From NCBI GenBank assembly GCA_049999765.1, contig JBNGIQ010009029.1:1-26169 (forward strand): a stretch of DNA of 26,169 nt, read 5' to 3'. Positions 1-8,969 of the stretch are shown here, one piece after another (within the stretch, counting starts at the first letter, position 1; each line of letters starts with the position of its first letter). Under the pieces are notes generated by a model, which worked only from the letters and a program-made list of their open reading frames with translations, was not told the DNA's origin and did no database searches. Position numbers and translations under genes: made by a program. This DNA is from Phaeoceros laevis (taxonomy: Eukaryota; Anthocerotophyta; Anthocerotopsida; Notothyladales).

Positions 1-989
1 CATTCCGGCCTTAATTGCCTAGATCGGTGCTCAAAAAGGGGCTAAGCATACCTTCTCCCAGCTAATCTGGTGCCGCCGTGCCTCAATCTCTAGGTCCTCG
101 GCCCACGTACTAGTGAAGGTCCCCAGAACCTGGCTCTAACAGCCCCCCGGTACGCAGCCTCTCTACCATCGCCAGGTGCCACGTGTGAACCACCAGCAAC
201 AGTAAAAAACCAAAAGCTCTCTCTTCACTTTTCGTGTTCGCGCGCTTACATAGGCCCGGCTAGGGCTCTAAACCTACTGGCTAGGCCCGGAAGACCAGCA
301 AGGCCTCCTCACCTAGCCGCCGCCACATGGTCGGCCGCCCGTTAGGGCATTTCCTCAACTGGCTGCCATCATGGCAAAACCCTAACATAACTACCTTCTT
401 AACATTATTTCTTAAAGAAAGCCTAATGTCGTTAACATGGCGCTTTGTTACCACGCCACAGGCCTCATGGCCTGGTTTTTTTGTTAAGTTAATTACCAAC
501 ACGATAGCTTTTTTTTTTGGGGTAACTCTGTGCTTTTACTTTGAGAGTACATATTTTACGATAGCTTTTTAGCATGATGGCTTTTACCACGACAAAGGGT
601 CAAGACACGAATATAGTTTTCCATACTAGATTGTCTAATCTTGTATATATCTTGTGTTACTACATCGTAGGATAACTATTAAGTATATACTAGTGTCGAG
701 CCCGTCGACATCTACGGCAATCACTCGTCCCTCCACCCATCTCAAGTTTGAGATGTAAACAATTTAAACCATTAGCTTTCCATGTAGTGGAGTAGGTCAT
801 GTGGTTGGGTTTTTCGAGTGGGAAGGGCAGGTCTTGGGTTCAACTCTTAGGAATGTTATTATTTTACCCTGCGGTCGTGCTCCCTCTCGCGGCCCCGCGC
901 GCGAGCGCGGTCACTCTCGCGCGGAGCGTGAGAGTCCTGTAGCGCGGAGGATTGAAGTGAGAGCATGTCACAGCCCCCTACAACACATA
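1..989. other. Non-coding left edge, no recognised gene
   Basis: Open frames here are short and resemble nothing I recognise. The first 400 bases are rich in short pyrimidine and GC tracts, and the part from about 400 to 800 is AT-rich. A GC-rich patch at 868-950 is made of CGCG runs. The segment could be remains of a transposable element, but I see no terminal repeats or coding domain to support that. Confidence 0.5.
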
Positions 990-999
990 NNNNNNNNNN
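990..999. other. Assembly gap of ten N
   Basis: Ten consecutive undetermined bases follow the GC-rich patch. The true size of the missing sequence is unknown, so any feature crossing this point is unreliable. The short plus-strand open frame that runs through it should be ignored. Confidence 0.99.
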
Positions 1000-1150
1000 A
1001 TCTTTCTTTTATAATATAAGATACTTAAAGAAAATCTTCAATTTTTTAGACCTCTTTGTAATGACCTTTATTAGTAGAACAATTATCACTAGTTACTGTT
1101 AGCTTAGTTTTAGCTGTGTTCACACTCGAAGATACTTTTCGCATGAGTAC

Positions 1151-1917
1151 ATGCATGTAAGCGGGTTAGGTGTAACTACCATGCTAGAAACAGTAAAATG
1201 TGGTAGCCAGAGAGCAAGGTATGGAGGTATTGCAGCTAATAGAAGATCGGTGGAGTTTTATGATTTTGCTTACTTATTAAATCCTGCCTACCAACTTACC
1301 ATTTTTAAGCAACACAGAAATGCAGATGTCATGTCAGGTTGGAAGAGCTACTACTAAATGCTGCATGGTGAGACAAAGGAAGGCCTGGATCATCTGCGGC
1401 TGCTAAATACTGAGCTAGAGACATATCAATTGGGATTGGGTAGCTTCAAGGGTGCCCAAGCAGATACAGATCGACTAAAGTTCACTGGGAGAAGGTGGTG
1501 GGAATTGCATGGGGAATCAGCTCCTCACTTGCTAGAAAAAAGCTATACATTTTCTTAAGCAAGTCTCATCAAACTCCGAAGCTCAGAGGAACTAAGCCTT
1601 TCATGATTGGATAGAGACAAAAAAGAGGAATAGGTTGACAATGTCGGTGGAGTCCGTAGAGAAACTTGTCTTCATTGCCTCCACTTTGCAGGTGAAGCTG
1701 ACTTCAAATGTTGACCGAGATGCTAATAATTGCACAAGGCTTGCTTCTCATGCTGGAGAAATGGAAACTTGTGCAGCCTCAAGAACTGGGAGTGCAACCT
1801 CGAGAAATGGGAGAACTATGATACGGACGAGGAGGATGATAGCGATTAAAGACCTGCAACCTCGAGAAATGGGAGAACTATGATACGGACGAGGAGGATG
1901 ATAGCGATTAAAGACCT
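1151..1917 (+). pseudogene. Decayed hAT (Ac/Tam3-like) transposase C-terminus
   Basis: Three adjoining plus-strand segments, read together across stops, resemble the end of a plant hAT transposase. The first (about 1240-1350) carries the LNPAY..TIFKQH stretch typical of the region before the dimerization domain. The second (1358-1558) has the paired-tryptophan RRWWELHGESAPHLLE motif. The third (about 1570-1700) has VSSNSEAQRN, a stop where the family has tryptophan, then WIETKKRNRL and VEKLVFI, which is the conserved hAT dimerization core. An acidic tail (YDTDEEDDSD) ends at a stop near 1850. Stops and frame changes show that it is not functional. The N-terminal half and its catalytic residues are not visible, and I did not find terminal inverted repeats or target-site duplications. 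The family call rests on motif memory, not on a search. Confidence 0.75.
1794..1917 (+). repeat. 62-bp tandem duplication in the hAT tail
   Basis: A 62-base unit beginning GCAACCTCGAGAAATGGG occurs twice head to tail (1794-1855 and 1856-1917), essentially identical. It covers the part of the hAT fossil that encodes the acidic C-terminal tail. The period is not a multiple of three, so the second copy is out of frame with the first. The near identity contrasts with the decay of the surrounding element, so the duplication probably arose after the element died. Confidence 0.9.
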
Positions 1918-2066
1918 GAATGGCACATGGGGTTTTGATGATGGTGAATGATGAGTGTTGAAGGGTGCATGAGTGCTGCCAGGGTCAATTTGATATGGTA
2001 CTGTTCGGTCTTGCTCGGTCTTGTTTCGGTCATTTTGCTACGATCGGTGCCCACTTGTTTTGCTGG

Positions 2067-2318
2067 TATGATGATCCCGTCTATGTTTTTTGTTACTAAC
2101 TCATCTCGTCTTCCTACGCGCGCGACTCTTTTTGCAATGTGTTTTGGTGATATGATGAGGGAGTCTATGTGTTTTGTTACTAACTCATCTTGTCTTCCTA
2201 CGCGGGCGACTCATTTCACAATGTGTGTTGGTGGTATGATGATCCCGTCTATGTGTTTTGTTACTAACTCGTCTTGTCTTCCTATGCGGGCGACTCATTT
2301 TGCTATGTGTTTTGGTGG
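2067..2318 (+). repeat. 84-bp tandem repeat, three copies
   Basis: Three direct copies start at 2067, 2151 and 2235, each opening with TATGATGA and carrying TTTTGTTACTAACTC and CTTCCTACGCG-like blocks. Copies differ by scattered substitutions and no indels. The period of 28 codons keeps one plus-strand frame (1948-2406) open, giving a 28-residue repeat of the form MMIPSMxFVTNSSxLPxRAT. I do not recognise that peptide. It may be a minisatellite in which the open frame is incidental. Confidence 0.88.
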
Positions 2319-2364
2319 TGACAGACTTGTATCGTCGAGCTACTCGGGTGCCACCCGTATAGAT

Positions 2365-2665
2365 GAGGTACTCGGGTGCCACTCATGTGCGATGCTCAAA
2401 ATCTAAAAGTAAGTGATATAGTTAAGTAGGTAACAAGTATGTATAGACGGATGCCACCCATGTGAATAAATGAATGAATGAATTTATTGCGGTATGTGCT
2501 CGAGATCACCAACCGTCGTTTTTGAATGAGGTACTCCGTGCCACTCATGTGCGATGTAAGTGATCTAGTTAAGTAGGTAATCAAGTATGCATAAACAATT
2601 GTGATATAAATACTTGCAAATACACCGTATATGGCGATTCCGAACCGTCGTTTTTGAATGAAGCG
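2365..2665 (+). repeat. Diverged direct repeats with shared AT-rich blocks
   Basis: A block reading GAGGTACTCGGGTGCCACTC and continuing into AGTTAAGTAGGTAA-CAAGTATG appears near 2365 and again near 2527. A second block, ACCGTCGTTTTTGAATGA, appears near 2511 and near 2645. The interleaved order suggests a decayed tandem array with a unit of roughly 130-160 bases. A short (ATGA)n microsatellite lies near 2467-2481. No coding content is visible. Confidence 0.65.
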
Positions 2666-2805
2666 TCAATTTGACGTCACATATATAACATTCCCTATTT
2701 CACGCTTCTGCAACTAAGATCTCCTCTTTCCAAACATAAAAAAATAATCCAATAATGTTTAGGGTCCACCATGTCTATCAAACCTCGTAACCCAAATTGT
2801 AACCC

Positions 2806-2855
2806 AGGTTATCCAATTATTAGATTGGCCAGGTTATCCAATTATTAGATTGGCC
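2806..2855 (+). repeat. 25-bp perfect tandem duplication
   Basis: The unit AGGTTATCCAATTATTAGAT followed by TGGCC is repeated twice without mismatch at 2806-2830 and 2831-2855. It looks like a simple replication-slippage duplication in AT-rich intergenic DNA. Confidence 0.92.
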
Positions 2856-3074
2856 AGGCACCCGATCTGTAAGTGAGTAAACTTTTTTTAACTATGCTGC
2901 ACGTGTCAACTTGTGGAGGCTAGGCTAGAAGCATACGGCTCGACCCTTCCCTCCTCTCTCTATCCCGGATCTGCTCTTGGACAAAAAACAAAAGGACTAC
3001 CCTCGTTGCTCCCTGTTTCAGGGGCAGCTGCTGCAGAAATCACAGGTAGCGGCGGCTGCTGCTGCGAATTCGCA

Positions 3075-3785
3075 GCAGGCGGGGGAGCAACTGCTGCTGC
3101 AATTCGCGATAGATTTGCGGGGCGTGGGACATGCCCTAAGGACGATGGCCCGGACGCTCGCCTTGTGCAGGCAGGCGCATGCTTGCGCTGCCCCATGCAT
3201 TGAGCCGATGGCGGGTGAAGCCTCACCGCGGAGCCAGAAGGGCTGCGAAATGACTTAGTGGTCAAAAACATTCACGCACACAAGGTCGGACGATTAAAAT
3301 CGCGTTCGCGAACAGGTCTGGTAGTAGAGGGCTGAGCCTGAGCTACATGGAAGAAAAACCCGGCACATAATCCCAAAGTTACGCCTTTGAGGTGCGCGTT
3401 TCGATTATAAAAACGGTGGTCTTAACACTTAAAAAGGACGGCACGTTTCTAAGTAATCGAAACGAGTAGCTTAAAACGTTTCTTTAAAATAATATGCTGA
3501 GTTCGTCCTGGTTCCATGTGGCCCAGCCCTTAATTACCTGTTTTACTCGTCTGACCCTGGCATGCGGTGAAGCTTCCCCGCCATCGCCTCAAAGGAGGGG
3601 GGCAAGCCTCACCGCAATCGCCTCAACGGCCTCACGGCCCATTGCCTGAACGCAGGGGGATGATGGCGCACGCGCGCGCCTGCCTGCACAGGGCGAGCGT
3701 CCTATCGTGCGCACCATCGTCCTCATGGCGTGCCCCCTGCCGTGCGATAATCGCGACCTCAGAGCAGCAGCAACCCGAATTCGCA
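3075..3785. repeat. Long imperfect inverted repeat (foldback-like)
   Basis: The left arm (about 3075-3240) and the reverse complement of the right arm (about 3555-3785) share blocks in the same order: a GCTGCTGC tract, GCGAT followed by a G-rich run, a CATGCC/CACGCC block with AGGACGATGG, GGACGCTCGCC, TGTGCAGGCAGGCGC, and CGATGGCGGG-GAAGC-TCACCGC. The right arm carries about 70 extra bases. The spacer of about 310 bases is AT-richer and different in character. Open frames on both strands inside the arms are short and compositional. The arrangement fits a foldback element or an inverted duplication. Its outer ends and target-site duplications are not resolved. Confidence 0.72.
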
Positions 3786-3820
3786 CTGGGTACCCCTGAA
3801 TTCGTAGCAGCAATAGTTGC

Positions 3821-3935
3821 CCCTGGCTGCTGCAAATTCGCAGCAGCAGCGGGGGCCCTTGGCTGCGGCGAATTTGTAGCAGCAGCGGGGGCCCCTGGCT
3901 GCTGCGAATTCGTAGCAGCAGCGGGGGCCCCCATG
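3821..3935 (+). repeat. 36-bp GC-rich minisatellite
   Basis: The unit starting GGCTGCTGCGAATTCGTAGC and ending AGCAGCGGGGGCCCCT recurs at 3825, 3861 and 3897 with a few substitutions. Looser relatives containing GAATTCG(T/C)AG are scattered from 3060 to 4130, including inside the arms of the inverted repeat. Twelve codons per unit keep an Ala/Gly/Cys-rich frame open on the plus strand and related frames open on the minus strand. This is compositional and not evidence of a gene. Confidence 0.82.
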
Positions 3936-4179
3936 GCTGCTACGACTCCTTGGCTCACGAATTGACACCTGCCTGAGCACTGCGAATTCGCAGGGCCACT
4001 TGCTGCCCCTGCCTGGTGAGAATTCGCAAGGGCAGGAGGTGCACCTAGTTGCTACGAATTCCAGGAGCACCTCCTGCTGCTAGCAGCCATGGCAGCTAGG
4101 GGCACGAGCGCTGAGGACGAATTCGTAGCCCCTGGCTGCTTCGCATCTGCATTTCTGCGAAAGTCGCAAGAGGAATTGC

Positions 4180-4800
4180 GATCACGAGCCCCGCCCTGCT
4201 GCCCTGCTTGCACGACGACCAACATTTAATGAGGCGCATCAGGGTGAACCAAACCAATTTCTAGCTCCAGGCCACTCTACCCAGCCTTAGTTCAAGGGAC
4301 ACATGGAGGCTCGGCATGAGTTTACTTTCTAGGGGTGAGAATCAAAAGCCGGGTCACAGGATATCTAAACCCAGATATAAATTTGAGTTAGGACTCTAGT
4401 CAAGGATTGGAGCAAGCATAACGGGACTTGTAGATGTCAGATTTGAAATGTGATTGCAGATATGGAGAGAGGAGAAGAAAACGATTCGTATCATTATCTA
4501 TATTACTTTAAAAACACATATTCCAAAGATTTAGGAACGGCTTAGATGCCGAACTCTAGCAATTGGTAGAGTTCGGCACTTAAAAGGGTTAAGGGTTACG
4601 TATCTATAATGTATGAGCTCCCCTAAAACAGCTCCAAAAAAATAATAATCGCACAACCGGAGTATCGCCTGGGGACTATGCTGGATAGGGTCAGGTCAAA
4701 TGCTAAAGCGCGGGTCGGCTGAATCCAATTATTTGTTCGCTGTGCTTGACCTCTCCAACAATCGCCGCTGAGAGCTCGTGAGGAGAGCAGGAGGTGGTGT
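4180..4800. other. AT-rich spacer, no recognised gene
   Basis: This stretch between the repeat cluster and the possible short ORF contains no sizeable open frame. The only structured item I see is the hairpin at 4547-4578. The last 100 bases before 4805 could serve as a leader for the short ORF, but no convincing core promoter is visible. Confidence 0.5.
4547..4578. repeat. 11-bp perfect hairpin
   Basis: TGCCGAACTCT is followed after 10 bases by its exact reverse complement, AGAGTTCGGCA. The palindrome is isolated in AT-rich DNA. It might be a remnant end of a small inverted-repeat element. It is not followed by a T tract and lies beside no gene, so I do not call it a terminator. Confidence 0.7.
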
Positions 4801-4804
4801 GTTA

Positions 4805-5032
4805 ATGGCAGAGAGCCGGAGGAAACTGCGGTGCCGGTCGAACCCGACTGGCTTGATCTTCAAAAAGGTGAGTAGGTGAGTTTAGGCAGAGTGTTCAGGC
4901 CTGTGCGTCTCAACTCTAGGGTTTCTCACGCCAGTTGCCACTTGTCATTCTCAGAGGAGGCGCATCTTTGTCGGGTGCTCAGCTGAGCATCCGAAGGAGC
5001 TGGAGACGGTGTCGACTAGCAGCCCGAGGTAG
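4805..5032 (+). CDS. Possible two-exon short ORF (46 aa), unknown
   Basis: An ATG at 4805 opens 21 codons that end exactly at a consensus donor (AAG|GTGAGT, exon 4805-4867). An 87-base intron ends in a good pyrimidine-rich acceptor (CTTGTCATTCTCAG). The second exon (4955-5032) continues in phase for 25 codons to TAG. The product would be 46 residues and very basic, with segments SRRKLRCRS, FKKRRRIFVGC and SAEHPKELE. I do not recognise it. The short second exon could also be the start of a longer gene or a non-coding transcript, because another consensus donor (GTAAGT) lies near 5111. The support is the coincidence of good splice sites with matched phase, not homology. Confidence 0.35.
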
Positions 5033-5257
5033 TCCGCAACGCAGCCTGCGACCTCATTCCGACAAGCGGAAGAATATCAGTGGAGGCACGTATATGCTGC
5101 ACCATTGTCCGTAAGTGGACTGAGCCCCCAACTTCTACCCGAGTCCATGGCTGATGTAAGTTGGTGGTAAAGGTTTTGTTGGCTACCGCAATATTGGAGT
5201 GTTCGTGGCTTTTCGCATTTTTTGGTCATGCTGCTTGTAGACTGTCGGATTCGTCTC

Positions 5258-5850
5258 CAGCTTAGCTCGCTCCCTAAAAAGCAGCAACTGCCAGTTTAAG
5301 TGCTGAAGAAAGGGAAGCCAGATAGAATTTGTCGTTGGGCAGATGGAGGGATGAAAATTGAACTTCACCTTTAATCAGTGAGCCAACATTTCTGAAGTGC
5401 CTCATGCTCCAGAGATCTTGGTGAGTATACTTCTTTCTGTCTTGGTGTCTGCCTTTGAATGCTGCGTCACTGCTCCCAAAAAAGCAGCAATGCTAGGACT
5501 GAAGTTGAGCTTTGCTGAAGAACGGGAAGCCAAACAGAATGGGTCGTTGGGCAGATGGAGGGAAAAAAAGCTGAACTTCACCTTTAATCAGCGGGCCAAA
5601 ATTTTCTTTAGCACAGCAAGCACACTGTTTTGTCCTTTTTGTTTTATGGGGTGCCTCTTTTGCCCGTAGCCACTGCTAGGAAGCTGAGCTGTTCTGAGAA
5701 AACAAGCACAATGGGCTGTAGACGAAGGGAGCATCACGTAATGCAGCGTAACCAAGCCTAGGTTGAGCCTTGCTGGATGAGGGGTAGCCATATTGAAGTG
5801 TTTGGTAGATGGAGTCATTTGTGAGCTTACCTGTTGTCAGCGAGGTCGAA
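5258..5850 (+). repeat. Diverged direct repeats, about 200-bp period
   Basis: A segment at about 5265-5398 is repeated at about 5466-5610. Shared blocks include AAAAAGCAGCAA, GAAGAA-GGGAAGCCA, TCGTTGGGCAGATGGAGGGA and GAACTTCACCTTTAATCAG. A more diverged third relative at about 5755-5850 keeps a TTGAGC-TTGCTG stretch, AGATGGAG and TGTCAGCGAG-TCGA. Distances between copies are near 200 and 290 bases. A consensus-like donor (TTG|GTGAGTAT) sits near 5418. No frame is conserved between the copies, so this looks like a non-coding or transcribed repeat array and not a repeated protein. Confidence 0.75.
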
Positions 5851-5859
5851 CTGTAAGGA

Positions 5860-8480
5860 AATATACTGGTCTTTCGTAAGGTAATGTACTGGCCTTGCTG
5901 GATGAGGTACTAAGGCGCATTGTGTCTAGGTCTGGGTTGAGCTGAACAGTTGGTGCAGAATTATCAGCTTGACCTGCCCTTTTGACCCCTGTGTTTGGTA
6001 CGTTTGTTGCCATATGTCGAGTTGGTCTTCCCACTCTGAGAGTGCGTCAATTGTCCTTGTTCTGGGTATTGTGAGACGTGGAGCAGACCAAATTCCTCTG
6101 GGCACTTGTCGGGGTGCGGATGTGGCTAGGTGCAGTTGAATGAACACCAGTTTCTGTTGTGGCGTATTTCACTTTTGCAAGTTCATGGCTGCTAAAGTAT
6201 CCTTAAGGGCATTCTGAGAGGTTTGCTAGAGGGACGATGTGCTTGGGGTTGCCGCTTGCTGCCTGGTGGTCTCAGTGATTGCAGAAGGCCCGAGTTGAAC
6301 TGATGGTCGGTTATGCTTGCCCCGGCCCTTAGTCAACTCGCTCTGCAGCTTGCCCGGTTGTTCGTACCCTGTGTATGGCTCGAAGCATCACCTACTCGGC
6401 ATCAGTGGACATCTTGCTGGCCGATGATGACTACGAACTTACCTACATTGTCTGAATCCGGACGAGTTTCTCTATACCTGAGGCCAGCAAGCTGATTCAT
6501 CCCTGTAGCCGGCCACCAGCAGTATTGCCATCTAAGTAGACTCAGCGTTTCTTAGCGGTCCTGGCCCAGACCTTCAGGTTGTAGCTCTGTTTACGGTTGC
6601 AAAGCCCATGGATTCTTGGAAGAACGTACCTAATTGTTGTCCCAGACACTTGCCTCAACTGCTGTGCACCTGTTAACAAGGGAAGCAGCTGCACGCTATA
6701 AATTGCTGTCGATGCCCCGGTTTGTGCACTCAACGCCTGCAATTGCTTTCTTGCGCTTCACTTGGTAACCACTATGTGGGAAATGAAGGTGTGATTAGCT
6801 CCAGACCGCCAATTGGTTGGCAATGGAACAAAAGTACGGTCACGAAAGCACTTTGCTCGACAGGCAGAGCGCGTGTTATTCCGCGCGTAGAGTGCAGGGA
6901 AGAACTTTGTGTCATAGAGATTGCGGGTAACCTCGATGGGACTACTCAAGAGTGCTGCCTTGCACATTCGGATGCAAGGACGTCCGAGTCATCACCGAGT
7001 GCATTCACCTGCACAACCAGTAGTCTGGACAGCAAATCTTGTACAGCCCATGTACACGGGCAACCTCGAGAGTGATGCTCCTTGCAGAGCGCAGAAAAAT
7101 CACTTCAATCACATGCGTCATGCAAAGCAACTACATGAAAACCTCACGAGACGACAATCTCGGTGCCCAAGAACAGAACAAAAGACGAGAATGTTCCGAG
7201 GCCCAATTTCTGTCGGTTCCGCACAGCGGTCATTGCTGATGGGAGGTGTGTTGCCAGCAGCTAGAATTCAGGTGCGTCCAACCGGCGCAGAGATTCCAAT
7301 CCGTCACCTGCCATGCTTCTAGAGCAACAATTCTCGGAACGAGCTCCTTCCTTTTAAACCCTAAAATGCGGGTTTTACACAGGTCTCTGGCGGCAGGCAT
7401 CCTCCGGGAGCATTCTGGATGTGGCAACCTTGAATCGCTCCGCTAGTGTCCTGTTCTGTGCAACCAAGCCAATCGCAGTCGTAGCGACGTCAGATCCCAG
7501 ATCTCTCACTGAATCTACCCAGGAAGGATTGTCATTATTGGCTCCATCTCCTTGCTCCCTCTTAGCTCAAGCGCTTGCAATTGCTCGGTTGCGCTGGTGG
7601 AGCGGCCGAGATTCACATTGAAAAGGAATTCCACATCGATTTCTTGGACCGCCAAACTTGTTTTGAACCTCGGCGAGCACCAAGAGGCGCGGCTCATCCA
7701 ATGTTGCTGCCGCAGATGCTGCAGGTCGTGGCAGGAGTTGGACGGTGCCAATTGTTCTTCCTACCTGTAGGTAGGGAAGGCAAGAGCTATCCATGGATGC
7801 CAGTGGAAGCAGCAGCAACTCCAGGAGCGCTTGCAACACGAGAATGCACCCTAGCAGGTGTCGGGGGCTCCAGGCTGCTCTCATCAGCTGGCGCACAGTG
7901 GTGTGGTTGACTTGGCTGGAGCGTGCACAGTTCTTGAGGAGCTGTGGAGGGACCTCGCGCTGGCAGACGACTGAGCACGGGCTTCGTATGTTGAGCATAG
8001 GTGTGGCACGAGCAGACACGCCCTGTGGGGCCTGCACACACGCTGGGCTGAGCAGGTCACTTATTGGCTCACCACTGCTCCCATGGTTGGTTAGGAGCGG
8101 TTCCCGTCTTCTCTCTACAGTAGCTGCAAAACCAGGATTCATGAGCAATTGTGGATTTGAAAGCCATGGATTGCGGAACTCCAACCAATATCTGCGATCT
8201 TCCTCATCCTCTCCTTTAATCAGATCTTGCAATGGGGACCTGCTTCCAGGGCCCTCTCTAAGTCCTCTCATGAATCAAGAATTCATGTGGATCCGGATTT
8301 CTGCCTCAAATTGCTTTCGTCTTGAAAGTGAGATTTTGTGAGGTTTATCTAGCTGGCCTGGTGGAGGATGAGATGAACTCCTGTTGAACTGGGCTGGTAA
8401 ACAGCAGGTTGACCCTGTTAGAAGTGTGCCCTGTAGCTTTAGACAGATATGGCGGGCCTCTCAGATGCCCGCTGTGTGCC
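5860..8480. other. Long unassigned region
   Basis: Base composition is near that of genes and several frames stay open for 60-130 codons, but none shows a domain, a compositional bias or a splice pattern I can defend. A minus-strand ATG frame at 7567-8271 (234 codons) is the longest. Its product is leucine-rich in the middle and otherwise low in information, and I do not recognise it. The region may include distal promoter or leader sequence for the multicopper oxidase downstream, or decayed transposable elements. Confidence 0.4.
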
Positions 8481-8576
8481 TGCTGCCTGCAGAGTATTTA
8501 ATAGGGGCGGTTTTGCCTAAAGTTCTCCGGGGGTGGTGGTGGCAGCTTCCCGGAGGAAGTCATCACAGGTTCCACC

Positions 8577-8584
8577 GTACGTAC
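8577..8584 (+). promoter_or_regulatory. Tandem GTAC motif, candidate copper-response core
   Basis: Two GTAC tetramers abut (GTACGTAC) about 390 bases before the start codon of the multicopper oxidase. GTAC is the core bound by the plant copper regulator SPL7 and its algal relative CRR1. The tetramer is palindromic and common by chance, so only its doubling and its position next to a copper-protein gene make it worth listing. Function is inferred. Confidence 0.2.
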
Positions 8585-8763
8585 CACCGTAGACTTTGTG
8601 TCCTTTTCTTACACACCGGAGCAGGCCACTCTCTGAAGGCTTGCGGAAGCAGCTCGAGGATTTTTGGTGGTAGCTACCTGGCCAGCGCCGGCTCCTCAGG
8701 GCGGTTCTTCCCCAGGCCTGCTGCAGGAGGCCATCCCATCCATCCATCCATCCTGCTGAGGAG

Positions 8764-8943
8764 GTAAGGGGGTAGAATTTTGGAGGCGAGCTTAATTAGC
8801 TAGCGGGGAATGTTTTGTCACTCGTGAATGCGCTTGCAAGCTTCAGCGTTGGCAATGACCTGATCCTCTCCCAAGTGGCCAGCCGGGGCTGAGGATGAGA
8901 GGTGACTGAGGGATTTTGTTGTTGGATTTCAACCTTGTTGCAG
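8764..8943 (+). other. Possible 5'-UTR intron of the multicopper oxidase
   Basis: A good donor (GAG|GTAAGG) lies at 8764 and a plausible acceptor (CAACCTTGTTGCAG) ends at 8943, 26 bases before the ATG at 8970. A TATA-like GTATTTAATA occurs near 8494. Together these would give a short spliced leader. No transcript evidence is available, and the signals could be fortuitous. Confidence 0.3.
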
Positions 8944-8969
8944 GTGGTAGGTCCGACTGGGAGTTGACA

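Noticed and set aside
784-850. tRNA-like or SINE-head sequence with a B-box-like GGGTTCAACTC
   Set aside because: The upstream part does not fold into a cloverleaf, the A box is weak, and I see no tail or target-site duplication.
2913-3271. Overlapping Ala/Gln/Cys-rich frames on both strands as possible genes
   Set aside because: They arise from GCAGCAG/GCTGCTGC repeats inside the inverted-repeat arm, and several frames on both strands are equally open.
3821-3935. CRISPR-like array
   Set aside because: The repeats abut without unique spacers, and the genome is eukaryotic.
8736-8754. Short (ATCC)n tract as a regulatory element
   Set aside because: Four units of a simple tetranucleotide are an ordinary microsatellite.
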